From the NCBI GenBank assembly GCA_038258425.1, contig JBBSPV010000042.1:1-33026 (forward strand): DNA of 33,026 nucleotides. The letters are read 5' to 3'. This DNA comes from DATLGB01 sp038258425 (lineage in GTDB: Bacteria > Actinomycetota > Thermoleophilia > Solirubrobacterales > Solirubrobacteraceae). A program made the translations under genes and the position numbers. Under the pieces are notes generated by a model. It did no database searches. It had not been told where the DNA came from and was given only the letters and a program-made list of their open reading frames with translations. The number at the start of each line of letters is the position of its first letter. Within the stretch, counting starts at the first letter, position 1. Positions 15,750 to 23,652 of this stretch are shown piece after piece.

Positions 15750-16108
15750 GTGTCGGTCCCGGCCGTGTCCATGACGGGGCGCACCTCCATCGCTGCGAAG
15801 CGGGCGTTGGGCCAGCGGGCGGCGATGGCGGTGGCGCGCTCGATGCCGTCGACGTCGATGACGAGGTATCCGCCGAAGTGCTCCTTGGCCTCGGCGAGTG
15901 GCCCGTCGGTGATCGCGGCTTGCTCGTCGCGGACCCGTACCGTCCTGGTGCTGGCCGGCTCGGCGAGGGCGTCGCCGCCGACGAGCTCACCGGAACTCGT
16001 CAGCTCCTGCATCAGCGAGTCGATCTCGCCCGTGAGCCCCTCGCCCTCCGGGCCGAAGAACCTCTCGCGGGTGTCGGCGTTGTCGTAGATCAGCAGCATG
16101 TACTTCAC
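15746..16108 (-). CDS. YCII-related (DGPF domain) protein
   Basis: This 120-residue ferredoxin-like-fold protein begins KYMLLIYDN and carries the family signature at ITDGPLAEAKEHFGGYLVIDV. DGPF proteins are the standard genomic partner of ECF42-type sigma factors; their reaction is unknown. GTG at 16108 has an excellent ribosome-binding site (GGAGGGG) a few bases upstream. Its stop overlaps the sigma-factor start. It lies 34 bases after the cupin gene. Confidence 0.92.
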   Translation of the reverse strand: MKYMLLIYDNADTRERFFGPEGEGLTGEIDSLMQELTSSGELVGGDALAEPASTRTVRVRDEQAAITDGPLAEAKEHFGGYLVIDVDGIERATAIAARWPNARFAAMEVRPVMDTAGTDT

Positions 16109-16142
16109 GGTCCCCTCCTCTCAGGGGTGGTGGTCGCAGTGC

Positions 16143-16451
16143 TCATGTGAGCCATTCCGTCTCGAATCGCGGGCTGACGTGGACGTCGACCTGCCGCAGC
16201 CGCGTCGAGCCGCTGTTGGTGAAGGTGTGCGGCACGCCGGCCGGGGCGACGACCACCTCCCCGGCGCGCGCGACGTGCTGGGCGTCACGAAGGGTGAACG
16301 TCGCCTCGCCCTCGAGGATCACGAAGACCTCCTCGTACGGGTGGCGGTGCAACCTCGGGCCGGCACCCGGCGCGGCGTCGACCGCGATCACGGACACCCG
16401 CGCGTCGATGTCGGCGCCGATCGCCTCGAACCGGGTCGCCTCGGTCGTCAT
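16143..16451 (-). CDS. Cupin-domain protein
   Basis: This 102-residue single-domain cupin has motif 1 GPRLHRHPYEEVFVILEGEA (about 31-50), supplying the HxH...E metal ligands. Motif 2 is AGVPHTFTNSG (about 71-81), supplying the last His. A metal centre, often Fe or Mn, is likely, but the substrate is unknown; it could be a small dioxygenase or a sensor. Its ATG overlaps the hydrolase stop (ATGA), so the two are coupled in the ECF42-type operon. Confidence 0.88.
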   Translation of the reverse strand: MTTEATRFEAIGADIDARVSVIAVDAAPGAGPRLHRHPYEEVFVILEGEATFTLRDAQHVARAGEVVVAPAGVPHTFTNSGSTRLRQVDVHVSPRFETEWLT

Positions 16452-17281
16452 CGCGCGATGGGCTTGGGGTCGAGGAAGGCCTCGAGGACGGGCGCGAGAG
16501 CCTCGGGCGCCACCTCATGCGTCTGGCCGGGCAGGGTCCGGGTCTCACCGTGCGGCAGGACCGACGCGGTGGCCTCGGCGGCGCTGTGCACGTGCGGCGG
16601 GCTGTCACCGCCGACGGCGACGAGCGTGGGCACCTCGACCGGCGCCCAGCGCCGCAGCGCCTGGGGGTCACCGCGGCCGACCTCGTGCACGAGGACGCCG
16701 TCGTAGGCCAGCGTGTGCGCCACGGCCTCGAACGCCGGCCACACCGGGGCTTGGCGCATGCCGGCGACCATCTCCGCCGGCACCAAGGCCGCCGTGGTGA
16801 GGAAGTACTCGACGGCGTCGCCCGGTCGCCCTTGCTCGCACAGCTCGGTGAGACGCTCGACGTAGTCGTCGGGCAGCGGGGGCCGGCCGGCGTCGACGAT
16901 GAACGGCGGCTCGTAGAGCGCCAGTCGCCGGATGCCGACGCCCGCAAGGACCCCGTCGAGCGCGAGCGCGCCGCCCGAGCTCATGCCGAAGACGGACGCG
17001 TCCCTTCCCGCCTCGGCCACGACCGCGGCGAGATCCTCGACCTCACGCGCGGGTGCGTAGGGCAGCTGCTCGCCACTTTCACCGCGGCCGCGACGGTCGT
17101 AGACCAACACGGTGAAGCGGTGAGCGAGCCGGTCGGCGAGCTCGGCCGTGCGCGAATCGAAGGCGCGGTACTGGAACGCACCGCCGACGAGCACGAGCGG
17201 CGGCCCTTGCCCGCGGCGATCGTAGGCGATCGAGGTCCCGTCGGCAGATCGCACCTGGCGCTCGATGGTGGTGGCAGACAC
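16448..17281 (-). CDS. Alpha/beta hydrolase (Ser nucleophile), first gene of ECF42 operon
   Basis: This 277-residue alpha/beta hydrolase has the elbow GMSSGG (Ser101) and a C-terminal His (H255 in QTHEVAP). Other family parts are YDRRGRGESG (61-70) and the strand LVLVGGAF (29-36), where the usual HG is GG. GTG at 17281 has AAGGGA six bases upstream. It is first of four genes (hydrolase, cupin, YCII, sigma factor) and lies about 37 bases downstream of the presumed start of an ECF42-type promoter. Substrate unknown; detoxification of a reactive compound would suit the sigma-factor context but is inference. Confidence 0.87.
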   Translation of the reverse strand: MSATTIERQVRSADGTSIAYDRRGQGPPLVLVGGAFQYRAFDSRTAELADRLAHRFTVLVYDRRGRGESGEQLPYAPAREVEDLAAVVAEAGRDASVFGMSSGGALALDGVLAGVGIRRLALYEPPFIVDAGRPPLPDDYVERLTELCEQGRPGDAVEYFLTTAALVPAEMVAGMRQAPVWPAFEAVAHTLAYDGVLVHEVGRGDPQALRRWAPVEVPTLVAVGGDSPPHVHSAAEATASVLPHGETRTLPGQTHEVAPEALAPVLEAFLDPKPIAR

Positions 17282-17325
17282 GGTGATCCCTTCGGTCGAT
17301 GGCGAGGGCGCCCCTCACTACCCAA

Positions 17326-17352
17326 GTCGGAGCCGACGAGGCCCGCTCGACA
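17326..17352 (-). promoter_or_regulatory. ECF42-type promoter (TGTCGA, 17-base spacer, CGAC)
   Basis: On the minus strand TGTCGA (17347-17352) is followed after 17 bases by CGAC (17326-17329). As I recall, the published ECF42 target is TGTCGA in the -35 region and CGA/TC in the -10 region, spaced 16-20. It lies 45 bases before the start of the first gene of the operon encoding the sigma factor, so it suggests autoregulation. Confidence 0.6.
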
Positions 17353-17362
17353 GCCGTGTCGA
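17347..17362. repeat. Perfect inverted repeat TCGACA-N4-TGTCGA
   Basis: Two exact six-base arms flank GCCG. One arm is the -35 of the ECF42-type promoter, and the other puts the same hexamer on the plus strand. It could be an operator, a pair of back-to-back -35 elements, or a hairpin after the SDR gene. No T-run follows. Confidence 0.5.
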
Positions 17363-17380
17363 GGTTGTGGGCGTGCGCAC

Positions 17381-18211
17381 CTACGTCGCGCTCATGCCCC
17401 CCATCGCCCCGCCCGTGACGTGCAGGGTCTGGCCGTGCACGTAGTCCGCCCACGGCGTGGTGAGGAAGAACACGGGGCCGGCCGCCTCGCGCGGTGAGGC
17501 CGGGCGCCCGAGCGGGATCATCATCGGGGCCAGGGAGCGCAGCTGCTCCGGAATGCCGAGCTGCACCGTCTCCCCGTCGATCTCCATCGCGTTCTCGTCG
17601 ACCTTGGCCTGGGTCAGGCGGGTGTCGACGAAGCCGAAGGCGACGGCGTTGACGTTGATCTTGAACTGGCCCCACTCCTTGGCCAGCGTCTTCGTCAGGC
17701 CCACGACCCCGGCCTTGCCGCCGGCGTAGTTCGCCTGTCCGGCGTTGCCGAACGTCCCCGAGGTCGAGGAGACGTTGACGATCTTGCGGAACACCTCGCG
17801 GCCCTCCTCGCGCTCGCGCTTGGCCGGCTCGCGCAGGTGCGGCGCGGCGGCCCGGACCACGCGGAAGGGCACGACGAGGTGGATGTCGAGCATCCGCTGG
17901 AACCAGTCGTCGCTCATCTTGTGGACGGGCGCGTCGAGCGTGTAGCCCGCGTTGTTGACGATGATGTCGATGCGCCCGAAGGCGTCCACCGCCGTCTGCA
18001 CGAGCCGGTCGGCCTCGCCCGGCTTGGTCAGGTCGCCCGCGTGGGTCGTCCCCTCCGTGGCCAGGGCCGTCTGGGCCTCGAGCGCCTTGTCGCCGTCGAG
18101 GTCGTTGACCACGACCCGCGCCCCCTGCTCGGCCAGCAGCTCGGCGGTCGCCCGCCCGATGCCCTGGCCCGAGCCCGTCACGATCGCCACCTTGTCGTCC
18201 AGCACGCCCAT
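17381..18211 (-). CDS. SDR-family oxidoreductase (FabG-like)
   Basis: This 276-residue classical SDR binds NAD(P) through TGSGQGIG (12-19), with NNAG at 86-89. The catalytic set is Ser148/149 (NVSSTSG), Tyr162 and Lys166 (NYAGGK). Asp37 after the second strand (VVVNDLD) suggests NAD preference. An insertion rich in Arg/Glu (about 127-143) precedes the serine. A 3-oxoacyl-CoA/ACP or hydroxyacyl-CoA substrate fits the neighbourhood, but the substrate cannot be read from sequence. GAGAGGAA upstream of the ATG is a likely ribosome-binding site. It is divergent from the molybdopterin oxidoreductase across 67 bases and ends about 100 bases before the ECF42-type operon. Confidence 0.9.
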   Translation of the reverse strand: MGVLDDKVAIVTGSGQGIGRATAELLAEQGARVVVNDLDGDKALEAQTALATEGTTHAGDLTKPGEADRLVQTAVDAFGRIDIIVNNAGYTLDAPVHKMSDDWFQRMLDIHLVVPFRVVRAAAPHLREPAKREREEGREVFRKIVNVSSTSGTFGNAGQANYAGGKAGVVGLTKTLAKEWGQFKINVNAVAFGFVDTRLTQAKVDENAMEIDGETVQLGIPEQLRSLAPMMIPLGRPASPREAAGPVFFLTTPWADYVHGQTLHVTGGAMGGMSAT

Positions 18212-18266
18212 GTCTTCTCGGTTCCTCTCCGGTCAGGTCAGCCTGGTGGCGGCGCATGCTGCCAGG

Positions 18267-18272
18267 TAGCGT
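18267..18272 (+). promoter_or_regulatory. Putative -10 element (TAGCGT), leaderless
   Basis: TAGCGT is six bases (CCGGCC) before the ATG at 18279, and there is no Shine-Dalgarno sequence. The same layout is found at other first genes in this window. Confidence 0.4.
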
Positions 18273-18278
18273 CCGGCC

Positions 18279-20441
18279 ATGGCCACTCGCTCCGTCCCCG
18301 TCACCTGTCCGTTCTGCGAGGCCACCTGCGGGCTCGAGGTCACGCTGGACGGCGAGCGCGTCGTCCGCGTCCGCGGGGACGCCGACGACGTCTTCTCCCG
18401 CGGCTTCGTCTGCCCCAAGGGCGGCTCGCTGAAGGCCCTGCACGAGGACCCCGACCGGCTGCGCACGCCGCTGGTCCGGCACGAAGGTGAGCTCGTCGAG
18501 GCGACGTGGGAGGAGGCGTTCGCCGAGATCGACCGCCGCCTGGGCGCGGTGCTCGCCGAGCACGGCCGCGACGCCGTCGCGGTCTACACCGGCAACCCGG
18601 GCGCGCACGGCCTCGCCGTGCTGCTCTACGGCCGGGTGTTGCTCAAGGCGCTGGGCAGCCGCAACGTGTTCACGGCGACGACCGTCGACCAGATGCCCAA
18701 GCACGTCTCCAGCGGCCACCTGTTCGGCGGGGCGCTGACCATCCCGATCCCGGATCTCGACCGCACGCAGCACCTGCTCATCCTCGGCGCGAACCCGCTG
18801 GCCTCCAACGGCTCGCTGATGACGTCGCCGGACGCCCGCGGCCGGCTGCGGCGCATCCGCGAGCGCGGCGGCAGGATCGTCGTCGTGGACCCGCGCCGGT
18901 CCCGGACCGCCGAGCACGCGGACGAGCACGTGCCGATCCGCCCCGGGACGGACGCGCTGCTGCTCTTCGCCCTGCTGCAGGTGCTCGTGGAGGAGGACCG
19001 GCTCACGCCGACGGAGCACCTCGACGGCGTGCCGGAGGTCTGCGCGCTGGCCGAGCCGTTCACGCCGGAGGCCGTCGCCGGCCCCACGGGGATCGCGCCG
19101 GAGACCATCCGGCGCATGGCCCGCGAGCTCGCCGAGGCGCCGAGCGCCGCGGTCTACGGGCGCATCGGCACGACGACGGCGGCCTTCGGGACGCTCACGA
19201 GCTGGCTCGTCGACGTCCTCAACGCGCTCACGGGCAACCTCGACCGCCCGGGGGGCGCGATGTTCCCGCTCGCCGCGGCGGGCCAGGCCCACGCCGGCGG
19301 CGACGGCTCCGGCCACGGGCGGGCCTTCGCCACGGGGCGGTGGGCCAGCCGCGTGCGCGGGCTCCCCGAGGCCCTGGGCGAGCTGCCCGTCGCGACGCTC
19401 GCGGACGAGATCGAGACGCCGGGGGAGGGCCAGGTCCGCGCGCTGATCTGCGTGGCGGGCAACCCGTGCCGGTCCACGCCGAACTCCGCCCGCCTCGAGC
19501 GCGCGGTGGGCGGGCTCGACTTCGTCCTGAGCCTCGACATCTACCGCAACGAGACGAGCCGGTACGCCGACGTGGTGCTGCCCGCGCCGAGCCCGCTCGA
19601 GCGCTCCCACTACGACCTCGCCTTCTACCAGCTCTCCGTGCGCAACATCGCGAACTACACGCCGGCGGCGCTGCCCACCGAGCTGCCGCAGGAGTGGGAG
19701 ACGCTGCTGCGTTTGACGGGGATCGTCACGGGCCAGGGCGCCGACGCCGACCTCGCCGCGCTCGACGCCGTCGTCGCGGAGGAGACGGCGCGGCGGACAG
19801 GCGTCGACGTCGGCGAGGCCGACGGCCGTACCGGCCCGGAGCGCCTGCTCGACCTGCTCCTGCGCGCCGGCCCGTACGAGCTGACGCTCGCCGATCTCGA
19901 GGCGGCGCCGCACGGGATCGACCTGGGTGAGCTGCAGCCGCGCCTTCCCGGCGTGCTGCGCACCCCGAACGGACGGGTGCGGCTCGCGCCGGAGGCCCTG
20001 GTCGCCGATGTGCCGCGCCTCCAGGCCGAGCTCTCCAGGGCCCACGAAGGCGGCTCCTTCGTCCTCATCGGCCGCCGGCAGCTGCGGTCCAACAACTCCT
20101 GGATGCACAACCTCGAGCCGCTCGTGAAGGGCAAGGACCGCTGCACGGCGTGGCTGCACCCCGACGATGCGGCGCGGCTCGGCGTGCGAGACGGCGGGCG
20201 CGCGCGGGTGCGCTCGCGCGCCGGGGAGCTCGAGGTCGCCGTCGAGGTCACGGCCGACGTCATGCCCGGCGTCGTCTCCATCCCGCACGGCTGGGGCCAC
20301 GACGCCGAGGGGGTCCGGCTGCGCGTGGCCACGACCCACGCGGGCGTCAACTCCAACCTGCTGGCCGACGAGACGCTCCTCGACCCCCTCTCGGGCAACG
20401 CGGTCCTCAACGGCATCCCGATCGAGGTCGAGGCGGTGTGA
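18279..20441 (+). CDS. Molybdopterin-dependent oxidoreductase (DMSO reductase superfamily) with [4Fe-4S] site
   Basis: This 720-residue enzyme binds bis-MGD molybdenum or tungsten. The N-terminal cluster motif is C10-xx-C13-xxx-C17 and C45 (CPFCEATCG, FVCPKGG). Molybdopterin domains follow (LLILGANPLASNGS, VVVDPRRSRTAEHAD near 200), and the C-terminal MGD-binding domain holds RRQLRSNNSWMHN, HPDDAARLGV and SIPHGWGHD. At the usual metal-ligand region the sequence is TTVDQMPKH, with no Cys or selenocysteine. It is therefore not a standard formate dehydrogenase. It lacks a Tat signal, so it is cytoplasmic. No electron-transfer subunit or cofactor gene is adjacent. Substrate unknown. Confidence 0.9.
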   Translation: MATRSVPVTCPFCEATCGLEVTLDGERVVRVRGDADDVFSRGFVCPKGGSLKALHEDPDRLRTPLVRHEGELVEATWEEAFAEIDRRLGAVLAEHGRDAVAVYTGNPGAHGLAVLLYGRVLLKALGSRNVFTATTVDQMPKHVSSGHLFGGALTIPIPDLDRTQHLLILGANPLASNGSLMTSPDARGRLRRIRERGGRIVVVDPRRSRTAEHADEHVPIRPGTDALLLFALLQVLVEEDRLTPTEHLDGVPEVCALAEPFTPEAVAGPTGIAPETIRRMARELAEAPSAAVYGRIGTTTAAFGTLTSWLVDVLNALTGNLDRPGGAMFPLAAAGQAHAGGDGSGHGRAFATGRWASRVRGLPEALGELPVATLADEIETPGEGQVRALICVAGNPCRSTPNSARLERAVGGLDFVLSLDIYRNETSRYADVVLPAPSPLERSHYDLAFYQLSVRNIANYTPAALPTELPQEWETLLRLTGIVTGQGADADLAALDAVVAEETARRTGVDVGEADGRTGPERLLDLLLRAGPYELTLADLEAAPHGIDLGELQPRLPGVLRTPNGRVRLAPEALVADVPRLQAELSRAHEGGSFVLIGRRQLRSNNSWMHNLEPLVKGKDRCTAWLHPDDAARLGVRDGGRARVRSRAGELEVAVEVTADVMPGVVSIPHGWGHDAEGVRLRVATTHAGVNSNLLADETLLDPLSGNAVLNGIPIEVEAV

Positions 20442-20462
20442 CGGGCGCCGCTCGAACCCGGG

Positions 20463-20478
20463 CACGCCGGCCGGCGTG
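20463..20478. repeat. 16-bp perfect palindrome CACGCCGG/CCGGCGTG
   Basis: An exact self-complementary 16-mer lies between the stops of two convergent genes. It partly overlaps the longer inverted repeat 20473-20517, so the RNA could fold two alternative ways. It is probably part of a transcription terminator region. Confidence 0.5.
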
Positions 20479-20517
20479 GCACCTTGTGCACGGTGGGCAT
20501 GCGGAACGTGCCACGCC
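20473..20517. terminator. Long hairpin between convergent genes (10-bp arms)
   Basis: GGCGTGGCAC (20473-20482) and GTGCCACGCC (20508-20517) are exact complements separated by 25 bases. The right arm runs to the last base of the minus-strand MFS stop codon. No U-tract follows in either direction, so it would be a bidirectional intrinsic-like terminator of the actinobacterial kind, or alternatively a protein-binding site. Confidence 0.45.
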
Positions 20518-21731
20518 TAGGTGGAGCGGCTCGCGGGAATCGCCGCGACGCCGAGCGGCAGGGCAGGTCGCAGCGTGGCCAGCCGTGCCATTACGACGGC
20601 GGCGGCCGCGAGGCCGACGACCGGGACGATGAGCAGCGCGGCGGTCGTGCCGGCGTGCTCGACGAGCCAGCCGCCCACGAAGGCGCCGCCGGCCAGCCCG
20701 GCGTTGATCGCGGTCGAGGCCCAGGTCTGGGCCTCGGTCACCGTCCCCGCCGGCGCCACCTCCGACAGCAGCTGGAAGGTCAGCGCCAGCGACGGGGCGA
20801 GCGCCGCGCCCGCCACCACGAGCGCGGCCCCGAGCAGGACGGGCGAGGGCGCCAGCGCCAGCGGCAGCTCGAGCAGGGCCAGGGCGACCAACAGGCCGCT
20901 CAGCCGGCGCGCCGGGTCGGCCGGCGCGGGCAGGTGGCCCGCCACGATGCCGCCGAGCATGCTGCCGACGCCCCACAGGGCGAGCAGCAGGCCGATGGCG
21001 CCCGCCGCGCCGTGCCCGCGCGCGAAGGCGGCCACGGCGATCTCCGTCGGCGCCAGCCCGAGCCCGAAGAGCCCGACGGCGCCCAGCAGCGTGCGCACCC
21101 CGGGCGCGCGCAAGGGGCCGGTCACGTCGCCGTGCGCCTCCCGGGCCTCCGCCCGCCAGCCGCGCGAGAGCGCCGTCGCGACGAAGCCGAGCGTGCCCGC
21201 GAGCACGCAGCCGGCGCAGGTGGCGACCGCGGCGCGCAGCGACCAGGCGCCGATGCCGCCGACGAGCACGAGCGGGCCCGCGATGTAGACGAGCTCGAAG
21301 ATCACGGAGTCCAGCGTGTAGGCGGCGTGGCGCAGCCGCGGCTCGATCGTCCGCGTCCACAGCGCGCGCTGGCAGGCCGACAGGGGCGGCAGGCTCGCCC
21401 CGGCGACGGCCGCCACGAGCACGAGCCCCCACACCGGCACGCTCTCGGGCAGCGCCGCGACGGCGGCCGTCGCCGCGCCGCACACGGCGGCGCTGGGCAC
21501 CAGCACGGCCCGCTGCCCGCGGCGGTCCACCGCCCGCCCGAGCGCCGGGGCGACGAGGGCGACGGCGAGCGCCTCCGCCGCCGCGACGATCCCGCCCGCC
21601 GCGTAGGAGCCCGTCGCCTCCTGCGTGCGCAGCACGAACAGCAGCCCCAACGCGCCCATGGGCAGCCGGCCGATGACGCTGGCGAGGTAGACGGGACGGA
21701 CGCCGGGGAGGCGCAGGACGGCGAGGAACAT
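20517..21731 (-). CDS. MFS transporter (12 TM)
   Basis: This 404-residue membrane protein has about twelve hydrophobic segments. A motif A-like APALGRAVDRRGQRAVL lies between TM2 and TM3. The pattern GVGSMLGGIVAGHLPAP and the second-half ATEAQTWASTAINAGLAGGAFVGGWLVE suit an MFS exporter. ATG at 21731 begins a short cytoplasmic N terminus (FLAVLRLPGVRPVYLA). It is divergent from the DUF5937/ArsR regulator, which suggests that regulator controls it. Substrate unknown; drug or metabolite efflux is the usual role of such pairs. Confidence 0.88.
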   Translation of the reverse strand: MFLAVLRLPGVRPVYLASVIGRLPMGALGLLFVLRTQEATGSYAAGGIVAAAEALAVALVAPALGRAVDRRGQRAVLVPSAAVCGAATAAVAALPESVPVWGLVLVAAVAGASLPPLSACQRALWTRTIEPRLRHAAYTLDSVIFELVYIAGPLVLVGGIGAWSLRAAVATCAGCVLAGTLGFVATALSRGWRAEAREAHGDVTGPLRAPGVRTLLGAVGLFGLGLAPTEIAVAAFARGHGAAGAIGLLLALWGVGSMLGGIVAGHLPAPADPARRLSGLLVALALLELPLALAPSPVLLGAALVVAGAALAPSLALTFQLLSEVAPAGTVTEAQTWASTAINAGLAGGAFVGGWLVEHAGTTAALLIVPVVGLAAAAVVMARLATLRPALPLGVAAIPASRST

Positions 21732-21771
21732 CGCCCGACAGCTTGTGGGGCGGTCGCACCGTGGCAAACTG

Positions 21772-21789
21772 ATTCGGCGAGGACCGAAT
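21772..21789. promoter_or_regulatory. Inverted repeat ATTCGG-N6-CCGAAT over RBS and start of ArsR-type regulator
   Basis: Exact six-base arms lie at 21772-21777 and 21784-21789. The spacer CGAGGA contains the ribosome-binding site, and the right arm enters the ATG at 21788. It could be an autoregulatory operator, since ArsR-family sites often have ATTC/GAAT ends. It could also be an RNA hairpin hiding the ribosome-binding site. Confidence 0.5.
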
Positions 21790-22771
21790 GATCCGCTTCC
21801 GCTTCGCCGCCGATGACCTGCTGCGCACCCGCTTTGCGATCTCGCCGCTGTTCGAGCTCACCGGCGCCCACGCCGCCCTGCGCGACCCGGCCGGCCGCTC
21901 GCTGCACCTGCCGTGGATCCGCGCCGCCCGCCGCCGCACGGCGGAGCTCGCCACGCCGCTGCTCGACGCGCTCGTGCCCCTGCGCGGCTACACGCCGGAC
22001 TTCATCTCCCCGCCGCCCGACGGCCCCCTGCCCGAGCCGGAGGCCGAGCTGCGGCGGGTCGCCCGGACGCCCGCTGCGCAGGTGCGCACGGAGCTCGGCT
22101 GGCGGTTCGAGCCCGCCGCGCCACCGGTCGTGCTGCGGCCACTGCACGACGACCCGAGCCGCGGCCTGCGGCCGCTGGTCGCCGAGATGCAGGCGTTCTG
22201 GGAGGCGGCGCTGGCGCCGGACTGGGACCGAGTGCGCGCCACGCTCGAGGACGACATCGCCCACCGGGCGCGGGCGCTGACCGCGGGCGGGCCGATCGAG
22301 GTGTTCGGCGACCTGCACCCCGACGTGCGCTGGGAGGCCGAGGGGCTCGCCGTGCGGCTCACCTACGAGGCGACGGTCGAGCTCGGCGGTCGCGGGCTGC
22401 AGCTCGTGCCGGCGGTGTTCGTGTGGCCGCGGGTCACGGCGATGACCGACCCGCCGTGGCAGCCGAGCCTGATCTACCCGCCGCGCGGTGTCGGCGCGCT
22501 GTGGGAGCCGCCGCGGCGCGACGACGGCGCGCTCGCGGCGCTGCTCGGCGCGCGGCGTGCCAAGCTGCTCGACGCCTTGGACCACGAGACCTCGACCACG
22601 ACGCTCGCCCGCCGCCTCGGGGCCTCGCCCGCCGGGGTCTCCGAGCATCTCGCCGTCCTGCGACGCGCCGGGGTGGTGCGCGCGCGCCGCCACGGCCGCG
22701 AGGTCCTTTACGCGCGCACCGCCTCCGGCGACGCGCTGCTGCGCGCGCCGGGCGCGCCGGGCCACCCGTGA
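21788..22771 (+). CDS. DUF5937/ArsR-type winged-helix transcriptional regulator
   Basis: This 327-residue regulator has an N-terminal DUF5937-like domain (about 1-245; IRFRFAADDLLRTRFAISPLFE at the start). Its C-terminal ArsR-type winged helix spans about 250-315, with TTLARRLGASPAGVSEHLAVLRRAGVVRARRHGREVLYART. No metal-binding Cys motif is seen, so the inducer is probably a small molecule sensed by the N-terminal domain. ATG at 21788 has GAGG five to six bases upstream, inside an inverted repeat. It is coupled to the EamA gene by a GTGA overlap and divergent from the MFS gene. Confidence 0.88.
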   Translation: MIRFRFAADDLLRTRFAISPLFELTGAHAALRDPAGRSLHLPWIRAARRRTAELATPLLDALVPLRGYTPDFISPPPDGPLPEPEAELRRVARTPAAQVRTELGWRFEPAAPPVVLRPLHDDPSRGLRPLVAEMQAFWEAALAPDWDRVRATLEDDIAHRARALTAGGPIEVFGDLHPDVRWEAEGLAVRLTYEATVELGGRGLQLVPAVFVWPRVTAMTDPPWQPSLIYPPRGVGALWEPPRRDDGALAALLGARRAKLLDALDHETSTTTLARRLGASPAGVSEHLAVLRRAGVVRARRHGREVLYARTASGDALLRAPGAPGHP

Positions 22772-23652
22772 GCCCCCGTGCCTGGGCGGCCTTCGCCACC
22801 GTCTCGGTCCTGTGGGGGATCCCGTACGCGTTCATCAAGGTCGCGGTCGACGACGGCGTGCCGCCGATCTTCCTCGCCTGGGCGCGGGTCGTGCTCGGCG
22901 CGGCCGTCCTGCTCACGCTCGCGGCGGCGGCCGGGACGCTGGGCCAGGCGCGCGGCCGCTGGCGCTGGATCGCGCTGTACGCCGTGCTGGAGATCTGCAT
23001 CCCCTTCCCGTTGATCGCCTACGGCGAGACGCGGGTGAGCTCGTCGCTGGCGGCCATCCTCATCGCCATCGTGCCGACCTTCATCGCCCTGCTGGCGCTG
23101 CGCTTCGATCCGGGCGAGCGGATCACCGGGTGGCGGCTGGTCGGGCTCGCGGTCGGGTTCGGCGGGGTGGTCGCCCTCGTGGGCATCGACGTCGCGGGCA
23201 GCCCCCGCGAGCTCGTGGGCGCGGCCGTGATCCTCGTCGCCGCGCTCGGCTACGCCTCGGGGCCGATGCTGCTCAACCGCCGCTTCGGCGACCTCGATCC
23301 GCGGGCGAGCATGGGCGCGTCGCTGTTGGCGGCCTCCCTCGTGCTCGCCCCCTTCGCCCTGCTCGACCTGCCCGCGGCGCCGCCCTCGGGGCGGGCCGTC
23401 GGAGCGATCCTCGTCCTCGGCCTGCTGTGCACCGCGGCGGCCTTCGTGACCTTCGGCGCGCTCGTCGCCGAGGTCGGGCCGGGGCGGACGTCGATCATCA
23501 CCTACGTCGCGCCGGTCGTCGCCGTCGCGCTCGGCGTCCTCGCCCTCGGGGAGTCCGTCGGCGTCGGGGCCGGCGTCGGGCTCGTGCTCATCCTCGCCGG
23601 CTCGTGGCTGTCCACGGGCGGCCGGCCGCGCCGGCGCGCGCCCGTCAGCTGA
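22768..23652 (+). CDS. EamA/DMT-family transporter
   Basis: This 294-residue protein has ten hydrophobic segments and two EamA repeats. The first starts WAAFATVSVLWGIPYAFIKVAVDDGVPP and the second starts near residue 150 (VGAAVILVAALGYASGPMLL). These transporters export or import small metabolites and amino acids. GTG at 22768 overlaps the regulator's stop (GTGA), so the regulator and transporter form an operon. Its final 8 bases overlap the end of the convergent secreted-nuclease-like gene. Confidence 0.9.
   Translation: MSPRAWAAFATVSVLWGIPYAFIKVAVDDGVPPIFLAWARVVLGAAVLLTLAAAAGTLGQARGRWRWIALYAVLEICIPFPLIAYGETRVSSSLAAILIAIVPTFIALLALRFDPGERITGWRLVGLAVGFGGVVALVGIDVAGSPRELVGAAVILVAALGYASGPMLLNRRFGDLDPRASMGASLLAASLVLAPFALLDLPAAPPSGRAVGAILVLGLLCTAAAFVTFGALVAEVGPGRTSIITYVAPVVAVALGVLALGESVGVGAGVGLVLILAGSWLSTGGRPRRRAPVS

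Noticed and set aside
18212..18278. CCTGG/CCAGG imperfect repeat in the SDR/molybdopterin gap
   Set aside because: Only five exact bases per arm with several mismatches beyond; not distinguishable from chance.
17079..20465. Minus-strand open frame of over 1,100 codons
   Set aside because: It runs opposite the molybdopterin enzyme and out of frame with the SDR and hydrolase genes. Composition is Arg/Ala/Gly-biased with no motif.
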